This document shows, piece by piece, positions 29,542-43,200 of a stretch of DNA of 64,000 nt. Each line of letters opens with the position of its first letter. Within the stretch, counting starts at the first letter, position 1. Source of the stretch: Centroberyx gerrardi (lineage: Eukaryota; Chordata; Actinopteri; Beryciformes; Berycidae); assembly GCF_048128805.1 (NCBI RefSeq), contig NC_136001.1:2051001-2115000 (forward strand), in the 5' to 3' direction. The notes beneath the pieces were generated by a model that saw only the letters and a list, made by a program, of their open reading frames with translations, was not told the origin of the DNA and made no database searches. Both the position numbers and the translations under genes were made by a program.

Positions 29542-31431
29542 GTAGCGTGAGCTGGTTTGTTTGTTTGCAGGACATGGTTGAATGAAAACAGCTTGTCATA
29601 TCTCTCATTTTAATTTTGCTTTCAACGGAAGCAAAGCCAGTGAGGGGAAGGAAACGCCTTCCACTGGATGATGAGGACGATGTCGACCTTACCAAGGGGT
29701 AAAGCCTAAAAAGAAACTCTAGCTGAGGTTTGCTCATCTTCAAAGACCCTAATATATTTTGCCTGACATTTTTTTTTTGTCTTCATTGACAGAGGGGATA
29801 TGATGACAATGTTGGACAGATTTGGAGGTGAAGTGCCTATGTTTTCAACATTTCACAGTCAAATGACTCATAGACACATGGTTATTATGTTTATGTCATT
29901 TTTATGTGTTTTTTCTCTCTGGCTGTAGCTGACATCAGTAAGGCCTTCCTCGCAAAACGGAAGCGTCTGGAGACATTCACTAAATCCTCAGTGAAGACCA
30001 GCCTACAGATGATAGAACATCTGTGGAAAACTCAGCAGACCGATAGGTACTAACTGCATTGACAAAACTGCATGTGTACGAAGCTATTTTTCCCCGTTTT
30101 TTTCTGCAAATATAGCAAGTATTGAAATATGTTAAATAGAACAACTACAAATCTTTTTTCCATTGCTATATCAACTTAATGTTGGTAAACTGCAGAAGTA
30201 AAGTGGCAGATGACTACTCCTGTCAGTTCAATGCAGTATTGCAGCAATGGGACACGGATATGACAAAGTCCAAGGATCAAGAGGAGAAACAACTGGTAAT
30301 GCTTTCACACAGACTGGATACACTGGATATTTTATTTCAGATTCTGCACAATGTAAGGGATAATGTACAGCAAGCCGGTCATTATTACAAAATATACAGA
30401 CAGTGTGAATCAAAACCCCTATGCAAAGTGTAGGCTCACCGAACGGCCTTACTACAACTGCTTATTACACAGCTACTTAAAGGCATTGACAGGAAATACT
30501 GATTTCAAATGATTTTACTACAAGCTTTTGATTTTATTAATATAGCAGCTTTCAGGACTGTCTGCAGTAACCAAGCAGTAACATATTTTTGACATATGGT
30601 GTCGGCAGTTAATTTGATAAGAAATAAACACAATTGGCCAGACTTCTTGAGTGTGGAGTGATATAATTAGATGTCAAACAGCAGTCTGTTATTTCAAAAT
30701 AACAGACATCAGAATGTCTTCACTGGTCAATCAGAATTGAGTATTCAACAAAGCTGTAATAGTAATTAACACCTTTCCTTCATAGACCATATTATAGGAA
30801 GAAAATTCTCAGTTTTCCATTTGTCAGCAGTATGCCCATCTTTTCCAGAGTATGTTCCTGCACCAACAGAAGATGTTTCAACAGATGAGGGCCTCACAGA
30901 GCCAGAGGCTGAAAACTCTAAAGCAGCTCTTAGAGCAGTATATCCAGGTACCTGAAAAGTCCTACCATTTGTATCTACTCTTGAAAGCATTTCACTGGAT
31001 TTTTGTCATTTTAGCAAACCTCTGTGAATTATTGAGGTTTCCCTTGTAAAGTAGATGATAAAAAGTCATAACAGAATATTATGTGTCTGTAGAGCCTTGA
31101 AGCTATGGAGAAGACTCATGTTAGTCAGCAAGAAATTCTGCAGAGTGAGTTGTGCCAGGAGATGGCAATGTTTCAGAAGAAGTTGCTCATGGACACAGTA
31201 AGTAGAGGTTTGCCAGTAAGGCAGGAGTAAGGCAGAGCAAGGCAGAGCTTATGCCTTATAGCAATTTCTAAAATCAATATTTGTATTTTAGTGTCTGTAG
31301 TTTTAATACTACTTTATGCTACGATCCAGTTTGAAGATGTAAGATTTTCAATTTTCTTTCACACTTACAATTCACAGCAACAGCAAGAGATGGCTTCAGT
31401 ACGCAAATCTCTGCAGTCCATGCTGATGTAA
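29436..31431 (+). CDS. sycp3: Synaptonemal complex protein 3 (8 coding exons, 227 aa)
   Basis: SYCP3 forms fibres along the chromosome axis and lateral element in meiotic prophase. Coding exons: 29436-29541, 29632-29698, 29793-29827, 29929-30046, 30196-30295, 30849-30947, 31093-31197, 31378-31431. All introns are GT-AG, and the phases join without a stop to 227 residues, against about 236 in mammals. The divergent acidic/basic N terminus is followed, from about residue 70, by the conserved Cor1-type helical region. There [40 protein letters not shown] and the C-terminal [16 protein letters not shown] match the family closely. The C-terminal helix needed for fibre assembly is present. The weakest border is the acceptor at 29632. 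The neighbour cept1 is convergent. Testis/ovary expression is expected from the family, not shown by the sequence. Confidence 0.95.
29632..29698 (+). CDS. sycp3: sycp3 coding exon 2
   Basis: Acceptor CTTTCAACGGAAG and donor GG|GTAAAG. It encodes a basic then acidic stretch ([18 protein letters not shown]). The acceptor is atypical but is the one that keeps the phase. Confidence 0.75.
29793..29827 (+). CDS. sycp3: sycp3 coding exon 3
   Basis: A 35-bp exon, TTGACAG|...|GTGAAG, encoding [11 protein letters not shown]. Compare the GGEVQNMLEGVG segment of mammalian SYCP3. Confidence 0.85.
29929..30046 (+). CDS. sycp3: sycp3 coding exon 4
   Basis: GGCTGTAG|...|GTACTA. Encodes the start of the conserved helical region, including [17 protein letters not shown] and IEHLWKTQQ. 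Confidence 0.95.
30196..30295 (+). CDS. sycp3: sycp3 coding exon 5
   Basis: AACTGCAG|...|GTAATG. Encodes [20 protein letters not shown] and KDQEEKQL. Confidence 0.93.
30849..30947 (+). CDS. sycp3: sycp3 coding exon 6
   Basis: TTTTCCAG|...|GTACCT, 33 codons. Includes [18 protein letters not shown], one of the best conserved helices. Confidence 0.95.
31093..31197 (+). CDS. sycp3: sycp3 coding exon 7
   Basis: TGTCTGTAG|...|GTAAGT, 35 codons. Includes SLEAMEKTH and [13 protein letters not shown]. Confidence 0.95.
31378..31431 (+). CDS. sycp3: sycp3 last coding exon
   Basis: AATTCACAG before CAACAGCAAGAG; 17 codons and TAA. Encodes the hallmark C terminus [17 protein letters not shown]. Confidence 0.95.
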   Translation, partial: QQQEMASVRKSLQSMLM

Positions 31432-32155
31432 GACGGACAGGGTGCAGGGAGCGAAGAAAAGGTGGTGATGTCTCCTCATGTTGCACTATATACAGTACAT
31501 ATATGCATGTATTGATAGCAATAGCTACAGGTGGCAATTGTCTGCTCCAGTTTATTTGTGGTTCATCACATTTTCTCCTGCGGAACCCTTACGTCTCCAA
31601 AAAGTCAACTTCTGAAGAATTGAGGGGAAGCGATTGATTTTATCATTGACACATATGCAGTTTTTACAGTTGATAATGGGTTTTCTATGGTATATCTTAG
31701 TCCCAAGGTTATAACACATTTTCATCTCACAGTATTACTTGTCAATTACAATGAAAAAAAAATTGCAAACACATTGGGGACAGAAGGTTCTTTAGGATCT
31801 TTTTCAGCTTCAGCGGTTTCATTCAAAACCCTCACACTTGCGTCTGCAGTGTTCAAAAAGTTGTCAGTCTCTTGCTGAAATTCTTGTCCAATTTCCTGTA
31901 AATTAATTAATTAAATGTTTATGAAGATATGTTGGAGGTACAGTGTCTTGCTTTTTTTATTCACCGAGTTGGCATTTTTAGGGTTTGAATCACAGTTTAA
32001 AATTTGACACAAAATGACCAACAAGTTGCTACATTAGTCTCTGGTTAAAGCAATAGCGTATTGCCATCAACATGTCCTTTTAACACAAGACACAAAAGGT
32101 GCTGGGACGAGAAAGTGAGTCCAATATGTAGCACTGATTCAGTTTTACCATTTCC

Positions 32156-32161
32156 AATAAA
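32156..32161 (+). terminator. Candidate sycp3 poly(A) signal
   Basis: AATAAA in CCAATAAAAGAC, 725 bp after the sycp3 stop. It is the first canonical plus-strand signal noticed after the stop codon. Confidence 0.5.
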
Positions 32162-32199
32162 AGACAAATAGAAACCTGGTTATAGGTGGGAGTATGACA

Positions 32200-32205
32200 T
32201 TTATT
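32200..32205 (-). terminator. Candidate cept1 poly(A) signal
   Basis: On the minus strand, GCAAATAAATGTC lies about 1.95 kb after the cept1 stop codon. Other minus-strand signals closer to the stop are possible, so the actual 3' end is uncertain. Confidence 0.35.
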
Positions 32206-34152
32206 TGCATTGGTAGGTGAAGGAGAGATTGTCAAGTGATCTTGTTTGTTTTAGTTAGTAACCTAGGAACACACCGTTATGCACATTGGTAATATACCTG
32301 AGCTTGGCAGTCTGGCCAAAATAAGAAACTGAGGACAAATACACAAGCCTTTGCCAGTTAAGATATACAAAGAGACAACATGCCCATTTTAAAAGGCTTG
32401 ATCTTCATACAAAACAATAGAAAAACAAAAAACCTGTTTAAGGCAACCTTTTACTAGTCTGAGAATGACTGGTAACAATGAAAGAGTTGACCTGACATCA
32501 GTAACTATATGCACATAATGATGTAGAGCTCTGGATGTTGAAGCTGTATCTCACAAAAGTCATGAAAGGTTGTTAAATTATGGATTCCAGGTAGTGGGTT
32601 ATACAAAGGAACTCCAGCTATAGTACAAACTGTACAGTGCTATATTACACATGCAAATTAGGGCACAGTCAAGCTATAATCTCTCTGTTAAGCGGTGGCT
32701 CATTTCCTACTTTCCCCTAAAAGGTGCACCATGAATAGGCATTACTCTAGAGAGGATTTTAACTGTAGAAATAAAGACAAAGAACATTTGAATCAATTTA
32801 AATTTTGTCCTTGACATTCTAGAAATGAGTGTTTGCAGACTGACAGTCAACACTGCTCTTTAATGCTTAATGCAATAATTTACATCCATGTAATCTTTCA
32901 AATAAAAAAAATTGAGTGTCAAAGAGCTACTTATACATTGTGGTTCTCAACACCCAAGCATGGAAGGCTGTTTCTATGAATCAATGACAAACCGTCTTCT
33001 TTTGTATCACGCACACCACAACAGCCTCCAACGACAACAATGACATATTTTCTGTAACAGTTATACATAATATAAGTCATTACCATCCCAATACAGTCAT
33101 CAAACTTGGCATTTTAAGACCTTATTGGACATTTGAAATAAATGGTATAGGCTTAGTACAGTATCTGGGGGGCAACTGTGCAACAGAGAAAAATAAAACA
33201 GGCGCAATATGCAAAAGCAAGAATCCAACTTATCTTTGTTGCCGAAGACAAAAAAAACAAAAACATGTTTTGCACATTAATATAGGATATCATTACAAGT
33301 TTTTCACAAGTAGCAACACTGAACAGAACATGTCCAACAATTTACTTATTCTTATTATACCCATTCTGCATGTGGTGCTGTGGTAACAGTATTGGATCAT
33401 GTTAGTGGCCTTGGAGGCAGTGTGTGCATTAGCCATTTCTAATAACCTCACACTCATCTTTTTAAAAAGTGTGATTAACTCTTGAGGATTGCTGACAATA
33501 TACAATTTTGCCCTATTCACCACCTTAATTACAATGATGTCCTCAGGATAATATACAGTGAATGAAGGGTTTATCAATGTCTCAAAGCAGTATTTCTTAG
33601 GAAAAGCACAAACATCAAAACCTTAACAGTTTGATATTTATGATAGCAAAAAGTAAGGTTATGCAAATATTGCAAAAATTATAATAGAAAGCAAAGACTG
33701 AGATTCTCATTTCAATCAATTCCTATACATATTCTTGGACATAAATTGTTAAAACACATTAAAGTTTGTTTGCGTTGAAATCAATGGTTTTCTCCTTCAA
33801 CATACTAAGTAGCACCTTTACTGTACTCAACCCCACTGCAGTCTTTTCAAGTCGATCCCTTCACAAGCAGAAATACTTCCTCAGTTGTTACCATTTATTT
33901 CTCAGAGAAACATGTCTTACTATCAGGCCAGAAGATGAAACAAACTCAAATCTGCACCAATGGAAAATAACTTAATAATGACAATAATACTCCCATATCT
34001 CAATATACATTATTTGTCCTCACATTCACTTGGCAGAAGCCTGTACTTAATACTACATCACCCCCTGCTTCTCTACATAGAAAAGACGAAAAGGACATTT
34101 TGATGTCAGTAACTAACAAGTAGGGACAGAGTCAGTAATGGCATGTGTATCC
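32206..34152 (-). other. Probable cept1 3' UTR
   Basis: No second gene is supported between the cept1 stop and the sycp3 3' end. The stretch is AT-rich without recognised repeats, which fits a long 3' UTR. Confidence 0.45.
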
Positions 34153-34269
34153 TCACTGAAGAGTGGAGGGGGTTGAAGGCTTGATTTTGAAAACAAAAAT
34201 GTGAAGATGGCAGGCAATCTGGTTGCAAACACTAACACAGTAACGCACCAAGTCAAAAAAAGAAATTAT
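34153..34269 (-). CDS. cept1: cept1 last coding exon
   Basis: TCTCCTGCAG before ATAATTTCT; 38 codons then TGA. Encodes [20 protein letters not shown] and a short polar tail ending STPSTLQ. Exon 8 and this exon are 3.6 kb apart. This exon is easy to miss because it has no internal ATG. Confidence 0.93.
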   Translation of the reverse strand: MISFFDLVRYCVSVCNQIACHLHIFVFKIKPSTPSTLQ

Positions 34270-37200
34270 CTGCAGGAGAAAAAACAAAAAAAACTGTTAG
34301 GAAAACAAATACCTCTCAACATAGACAAAACAACCATTATTGAGCAAATATAACCAAACATATAAATGCCCAATTTTATGTCATTTAATTTTAAGCGATA
34401 TTCCATTTTGATAGAACATTTTCACTTCTTTTTAACACATGGCTCTGGAAGAGTTAATGAGCAAATACAATGCACCAATATTGCCTGCTGTTGGGACTAG
34501 TACCTCCATTAAACCTAGTCTAAACCTAGTCAAAAAAATCATTCTCAGAACACATATTCAAACATGAAAAAATAGACCAAGGAAATATTTATTCATTCTG
34601 TGTATACTTTAAGTAATAATTTTGCCTATTTGAAAATATTGATATTGAGAAATGGGAAAGAGAGATCCCAGGACAGCTACTGCTAGTGGTTGACTGCTCC
34701 TCAACTCCTATGGAGGTGTGGCTGCTAAAATGTGAAAATGTTATTATCAAATTTACATGACACTGCTTTTAACTAACTATGTATGTCCTTGACTCGCAGT
34801 GACATCAATTTGACTCCCAACAATGTTCAGTTAGTGAGAGTACGTGCCTACAATCACTATTTTATTAAATAATGCACTTTGCTTTGCGAGTACCGAGTAT
34901 TAAAATCATATGTCATATGTCATATGTTGTGCCGTAGTTGTAATAATTGTGTTGGGATGGAGGAGGGGGGGGGGGGATTTAATCTTCCCACTGATAAAAC
35001 AGAGACGTAACACAGAAGCAACAATTGATTGTAACATGACAATGTCATGCTACCTGCCTGGTAATCAGGAACAACCTTTTCTCTTAAAGATACTTTTGTA
35101 TAACTCACCCACTCTGAAGTGAAATACTAAAATGCATCGGCAGTTTTGCAGGGCTTGACATAAGCACTGGCCCGGTGGCCCGACAGTATGTTTACAACCC
35201 CAGGGCCAGCTGATAAAGCCTTTAACTGGCCCGGCGTGCCAGTAGGATCCACAAGCCTACAAAGTACACAAATGTAGTAGCCCTTCTGTCCCGTCTGGGA
35301 CTGGACCGATTACTTTTACGCAGAATTCCTGTGGGAATCCTATGATGAAGAAAACGGCAAAGTCTGCTGCAAACTATGCAGATCCATGCCTTGCCACATA
35401 CCGGTGAGCCGAAGATAACGTTACCCTGTCAGTGGTTAATGTTAGCTTGGTAAACGGTGCCACCTAGCAATTTTTTAGGCTAATGTTACATAGCGCCAGA
35501 CTTCTAAGAGCTGGACAGAGTCCTAATTATCTACTAGGCTAAACACATCTCCCCAAAATAGCTATACAATAGTTACATATAGATATGCAAGTAGATAAAT
35601 ATGTAGATAAATATTTATTTTAAATCAGTCATTGTAAGCATATCATGTATGTATTTTTAGGGATTCAGCTATCTTCAAAGGGCAGCCTGTAGACAGGTGC
35701 ACAGGTTTTGATCCCCACGCCCAAAGTGCTAGCCACATTATATGTGAGCATAGGGAAAAGGCAAGCCAGTCAGCCCCGCCAGTGCTAGCTGGTATTCATG
35801 TTATTTTGGTCTATATTTTTAGAGTTTATAATAGTTCTAACCATCATTGAACACATGTACACAGTGATAAGAAGCCTTACATAAGGAGAAAATAAATTTG
35901 ATGTTAAAATAATGCCAATACAACAAATTATTTCAGGGCCAGTGGCTTTAATGTCAGGGCCAGTGAATTTACAAAGTTACCACCTCCGAAGGTGGTTTGA
36001 GCAATCGGATACCAAACCGTCTCCAGTCTTGGTTGCATTTACACTTGGCTTATTCGTGGATGGCTATCCGATCTGCTATTTTATATCCATTTTATAATTG
36101 GACTTACATCAGCTTACATCAGTCTTACACCAGTTCATTCAGCATTGAATTAATTCTGTTTTGTCTTCAGCTAATGACCCAGTTCATTCAGCATTGTTGT
36201 CTTCAGCCTTTCATCAGCTAATGACTCAGTTCATCTGGCATCGAACTGATACTGTTTTGTTATATGCCAACTTGAGATACTGATTCAACTAATTTTAGTC
36301 CTATATCAATACTGTTATCATTTGCCCAACATCAGTTAATGCCTCAGTTTGTTTCAGTCTCGTAATGCTGTTTTGTCAGTAGCCCGACATCAGCTATTAA
36401 CTCAGTTGTTGTGACCTTGCTTTGTTTGGTGCTCCTCTTTCAATTTTCAAAACTTTTATCCTTCTTGTTTTTTTGGGGGGAGTGTGTTACTTCTTAACAC
36501 ACTCCTCATCTTCGCTAACATTCAAAAGCTGGCAGAGCTTGCTCTGTAATCATTGCTCGCATCCAAGCTTCTTTGCTTTCTTAATCACATCCAAGGGTTT
36601 TCTTCCGCCTCGCTTTAACGAGGGCGGTGGTCTTCTACCATTTATTCTTCATTCATTTTACCTGATCACTCTGCAATATTGTCCTTCCAAAGATCTCTCA
36701 AAGCCATAATTGATTGGTAAGTGAATCATGCATCGTTGGTGGTGGTGGTTTTAAAAATGCACTCCATTCTTCCTTCACCGTTTCAAGGTTTTACACAAAC
36801 TCTTGGCGTAATTTTGAATCTAAACTAGCCTCCTATCTTTCAATTTTTAGCTGGCCTTCAATCCAACATTATCTCATAATTGTCCGTCCTTTACGTCTTT
36901 AGTGGGCTCCACTGTTTGTTCTAACTCTAGAATATACTTTTGGGGGACATCCTAATTCCTACGTCCATCCACAGATGTACTCCAAACTTCATGAATGGGA
37001 GGAGTTTCACCATGAAGCTTACGCTTAAGTTTTTCCAACATGTTTCGCTTCTGAATAAAGTTTTCATTTGAGCATTCAACCTAGTCTCTCCTGATTGAAG
37101 TTTATAGGAAACTACCTAAAACTACCCACCTCTCTCTAGTTTCATTCATGCTTTCTCTCTCACCCAATCAGAGTTGGCAAACACTTTCCCTCTTTTTCCA

Positions 37201-40200
37201 AAGAACCAAATCAGAGTTAGCTGTCACTTTCCCTCTCTTTTTCAGACAGCCAATTGTCTAAGTGGCCGCGAGTATATACACGTCACCTACTATGCTATTG
37301 TGCTACTCACAGGACTATGCTGTACGCTGCTGTCATTCCAGTCGCTGTGCTTACCTTCGCCCCTCCTCCACCCCACCACCACCACCATCAAGGCTCCAGA
37401 TGAACTCCCCAGAGGGTTATCCTAATTCCTATGTCCATCCACAGATGTACACCTAACTTCATCAATTGGAGGAGTTTCACCATGGAGCTTACTCTTAGGA
37501 TCTGCATCCTCTTTCAAGACACAACATCAAACTGAATTTTATACACTTACATTGAACAGAATTATTTGTTGGGAGCTGACAAACACTATCAGTTTTTTTT
37601 TGGCTCAGTTTGGTGGTGAACTTAGTGATTATACAACTGTTGAAAGGACTTTCAAAGCATGATAGTGCTATTTTTTATCTACATTTGCAATGCTACAATA
37701 ATATCATGCTATTACTTAGTCTTGGGCTACTCCTGATCCATTAAGCGAGCCCTAATGCAGGAGTTAGTACTTCTGTTTAAAACATGTTCGTTTTACTACT
37801 TTTATTTTACAGCACTTCATGACTTTACTTCTGTATCTTTTCTTAACATAGTTATTAGTGAAGTAGCACTTTTAATGTGTGTACTTACCAGTGCAATCCA
37901 CAGCACCAGGTACTCATCAATAAAACTGTTGAAATACTGATCCAGAAACAGTAGCCCTGGTCCCAGGAATGCTAAATCATGTAGATGCATCTCACTTTTT
38001 GTCATATGTGCTACCTATGGACAGACACATACCATACAGAGTGAGCATCATACACAATACATGGAATCATGACATCCACAGTGGTATGAGGAGTATGTTT
38101 GACTTACGACTAATTTATTGGTGATTTTGGCTGAGACAAAGCCAAAGGCCAGGATATAAAGACAGGGGTGTTTCTCGAAGAGCTGGACAGCAGATTTCTT
38201 GTATATCATCATAGCCAATACTATAACTGAGCCAATATGTAATACTGGAGATAGGACGCTGGTTCCCTGGGGAGAGAAGCACAGCGTCAGGTCAGAGTGA
38301 GGCAAAAAGCAGGAGGGGAAAACAAAGAAACAAACAGCAAGTGGCAGTGGAAATTACTAAGTAATAGTGTAGAGGTGCACTGATGTATCTGTAGTAGGGG
38401 GATCCAGATCCAACAGCAAGCCAATAGATTTTGCCAAGCTGCCTTCTCCATTAACAACTGGTAGTGCTGAGCAGGGATTGGCAAGTGACCTCTGAACACA
38501 GACACCAAGCAGGTGGTTGCGGTACTGCAGTTCTGCCCAAAAATCTTTTTTCCGGTTCATTTTCAATGGCGGAGACCATCTCTCCCCTTACTATATAAAA
38601 AGGTACCGTCATGCTCCATACTGACTTTCTAAAATTTCTTTCTTGCACATAGACTCCGAAACCAGTGATCGTTTGTTTTGAAATCTTACGATACTCGTGT
38701 AGAGAGGGAAAAAAAATGCGCCGCATGACGGCCCAGCAGTTTGTCACACAGTAACTAACACCCTAACCCTAACAAAAGCAGTTGGAAAATATTAGAAACT
38801 CAAATGGTTCGAACTACAGATTGAAAGTACTTTGGAATGTAATGCACAGGTAAGGGGTACGCAAAAGGGCAACAAGGAAGCGTGCGAATCCTTGCTGTGC
38901 TGCGCCACTGAACACACCCCATTAGAAACAAATGAGGTGATGTCACTTACAAGTCTGTTCACTGTGTCCAATATTTTTTATGGTCTATGGTGCTGAGGCG
39001 TATGTCTTGTACAACTCTGTAATCGCTCAATCAGAGTAACAGCTTTAATTCCAAACGACGACCAATTAATTGGGTTGAGATTGAAAATTAGGCATAATAT
39101 TTAGCGCAAATTTGAGATCTAGTGTGTAAGGGCTATATGTAGTAACTGCAGAGCTTCTTTTCAACCAATATAGCAACAATTATCACATCATCAAACAAGC
39201 ACAGATCCTGTACAGACCCACGGCACGTGTGTTCAATTCTATGCACTGAAGCACTGCCACACGGTTAAATTAACTAATTCCACTAAATACCACAAGGTAA
39301 CGTCACCTACTGTTAAAGTTTGTAGGGCAGCGGAGACGAGTTACTGTCTATAAATCCCTGTTACTAACTGTGGAATGTTAAGTTTCACTTTTCTTTTCAC
39401 ACCGGGAGACTCTGTAGATTGAGTTCAATGCTGCTGGTCTGCTGTCTGTACATCTCCAAATGACAGACATGACATGATGCGCACATCAGGTGCATTAGAG
39501 ATCGATTTAGATCCATTTATATATAGTGACCAACTTTTGATTTTGTGCCTCTGTCTGAGAAACACTGCATCTCACAGTCAAAAGACACCCTCTAGAGGCC
39601 ATCTGACGAAGCGCATCTCACTAAGCGTTACCTGACTGACTGACTGACTTGAATTTGCCTCATGATGCCCTCGGCTGCGCCGTGGGAAAAAGGAATATCG
39701 TCAATAGGTACATTTTGGTATCACCCTAGCCTACTTCCTGATATCTTATACTTTAACGACATGAGCTTTGGCACAATATTAAAACTTTTCCAAAAGAAGG
39801 TATAATGCTGACATGTTGCTACTAGTGACATTCATAGGCAGAGCAGCTACTGCTTAAGAGGAGCTAAATGCATTTGTGGTTTATTTGGCCTAACCTACTG
39901 TGCTGTTATTTATCAGCGAACCTATTCTGAATAAACTGGCTTTGTTAAAGCTGCAACAAGCAAAATTTTCTGACCACTAGAGGGTGACAGAAACCGCAAC
40001 ACACTTGTAAATAAAACACAGCAAAAACACTGCACTACTGAGGCCTACTAAGGACAAATATTGCAAAGCACTGTGAATAAAGGCTAACAGCTAAGCTAAA
40101 CGTACCTACGGAGAAGTGTCACCGGTTACCAGTCTCGCTTTGACAGAACATTCTCCCGCTGAAGGTTACATGTCCCACAATGACAAGTGAAGAGGTAGGT

Positions 40201-43200
40201 AGCAAGTTTACTAGTTTAACAAGTTTACACGCTCGCTTCATCGATTCCGCCATTCCGAAAAAAATTTTCAGGAATGGGAGGGGGTGAGGGCGGCTTTTAA
40301 ACAGTGAAGGAGGAGCCAAGCTAGTTCAAAATAAAAAAAAGAAAAGCTACTGAATGGCCCTGGTGGAGCTTCGTTCTAGAGCATAATTTGACAATAAGCT
40401 TTAGAAAAGAAGCGATAACAGCAGCACAGCTGGATGCTGTGTGGATATTGGTTTATGTCATTATGTCTCAATGAAATCTCCACATAGCACACATTAGTTT
40501 TAGGATTGGTTATAAGGTCTGATATCGTTTATTGCAGATTTAAGCTATTCTGAATAAGCTGTTTTTGTTAACCTATTCTTAATAAGCCATTTTTATCCAT
40601 TAATTAGCTGGTTTTATCTGTTAACCTATTCTGAATAAGCCGTTTATCTGTTAATCTATTCTGAATAAGCTGGTTTTACCTGCCAACCTATTCTGAATAA
40701 GCTGCTTCTATCTGTTTATCTATTCACAATTAACTGTTTATAATCTGTTAACCTATTCAGAATAAGCTATTTTTATCTGTTAACCTATTCTTAAAAAAAT
40801 CATATTCTCTAGCAGCTAGAGGAAAATAGGCTACAGTCTAGCACAAACTGAACAAATATAGGCCATTTTTGATCACTGGCCAAGCAGGCCACTAAAAAAA
40901 ACAAAAAACTAACAATATTTACTGGCTCGGAGCTCTGAGATAACACTATTGGGCCACTGGGCAAATGGCAATGTCAAGCCCTGCAGTAGCAACACACTAC
41001 CTCTTACAAGTATCAGTGGGAGAAACATTTTAGAACATACATTTTTTTAGCATCATTGGCCCCTGGCCCCCTCCAATTGAACTATACTACTACTTCAACT
41101 GCATATAATAGACTATAAGACGGTGGCTGGCCCTTAGAAAGGAAAGAAATCTTTTCTGTCAATAACAGCAACATTAATCATGGGTTTATTTGGAGAGGCT
41201 CTGAGGTTTCCAGACTTACTGCTATTGTGGATCCATTTTTGCCCACACCTCCAGTAAAAATAACTCTGAAGTAATTGGTACAAGAGAAGATGGCCCCTAA
41301 AAAAGTGCAGATGGCAGGAACTATTTTCATCTGGATATTTATGATCGGAATCTGTGGAGTCAAGACAACACAATACCACAATTAAGCTACTATAATACAA
41401 CACAGACACAACTAACTCTGAAAATATGTGTTGACCATTTTGGATTTTACAGCTATTATTTATGATTAACAATTTTGATCAACACATTTACATCCATACT
41501 TAAAGCATCATGAAAAATGGTTAGAGAATGGTAAAAGTGTCTAGAACAGCTTAATAGCAGAGCAACATCCTTTATTATTTCCAATATAACTATACAATTA
41601 CAACAGTCAAAATCAGAACAAACATTAGGGCAGCATCAAAATCAATCATCAATAATCAATAATTAGTGCTGCCATCATTATCATCTTATGGATTATCAAT
41701 CTCAATCATTAACATCGATCTGTGGGAATTTGAGCCAATTAGAATTACCAGTGACTGCCAAAAAGCGGATCCTCCCACGGCGGCCAGCAAATACATGATT
41801 ATTATGAAGATTTGCACCTCAGTCACATCAATGCTGAGTGGAAGGAAGAAAAGCACAGGGGTTTACAGTAGGGATTAGTGATGGATCATGGATCTGTAAG
41901 CACACAGTAACCCCACAGCCTTCTTCCACACCACCCTAGCCTGAATACTACGGTGTTCTTTTAAACTAGACAGTTTTTTCAAAACAGGTTAATTTTTCAG
42001 CAGCTGCTTTAAACAGTATAGACTGGAAGACTTGTCAGACAAATTCTCCATGTAATACAGTGGAGGTCAGAGGTCATTGTGGAAGGAACAAGTGGTCAGT
42101 CACGGCACGGCACGGGGACAGCCAAGAGGTTTACCATCATGTTCCAAAAGCAGGGACCAACAGTGGCTGTCAGCATCTGTAACCCTGCTAGACAGATCTG
42201 CAACTCTGTTATGTCAAATCTATACACAAAGAAACATCAATATTTACACAATTTTGGTTGCACAAATAATAACTACACACTAATGGAATGGCTAATACTA
42301 AAATAAAACCATTTGACACTAACTTAATGCCTATGACCTATTCACAGTGAGCAAAGGGTCTGGTTTCATTTTGAAGAATGCAATGCTTCAAGGGACTCAA
42401 AACACCTATAAGGCTAGGTTCACACTACAGGTGAAGTGGCGCAAATCTGATCTTTTTGCCTACATGTGGGATGGGACAATAACCGGTATTACTATATATC
42501 GTGGTAAAAACAATGACAATTATGACACCACCCCTAATTTTTATTACCGTGACCACCGCGATAACCGGCGACTTGTTGGAAGGCAGAATAACAAACTCAC
42601 AGCACAGCCCCAGTTCTCTCTTGTCTGGGTTAGGGTTAGCTGAAGCCTTCCCGTGGTTGACTAGCGGCTAAGTGGCTAACGCGATTTTCCATTGACCGCA
42701 AAAGTATTATGTCTTCTGCAACTAACAAAGCAATGAATGGTGACGAGATTCACCTCTCCGCACACTACATACTATAAGGTTTTAGACGATCTGCACGTTT
42801 GTTATTTTAGGCATAGAAGCTACACCGTCGCGTTTTCATTCATTCATGATAGTAACTGCCGACATTTTTTTTTAAAGTAATGTCAACTTTGGCTCCCTAT
42901 TCATAGTATTCCCATGATGTCACATGCATTTCCTACCAATATGGTGCTTTACCATGTACACAGCTCATTGGCTGTGGCTGCCATTTGATTATAATCACCT
43001 GTTCATTTTTTATAGTCACCTGTTATTTTCCTACCAAGATGGCCGTGCGGTGATGGAACAGAATACAATGAATAAAGGAAGTGACCATGGTAAACACATG
43101 GACATAGTCATGGCTGAAATGGGGGATAATCAGGCTGCGAGCAATAAATCAGCATCACCATCCCTGTCAAATCCTCCTCCTAAGGTTTTCATCTTCTTAA

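Noticed and set aside
30179..30433. Single 84-codon ORF covering sycp3 exon 5 and its intron
   Set aside because: Only 30196-30295 is supported by splice borders and similarity; the extension is intron read-through.
38755..38775. CCCTAACCCTAAC telomere-like motif (also GGGTTAGGGTTAG near 42630)
   Set aside because: Only about two units each, too short to call interstitial telomere repeats.
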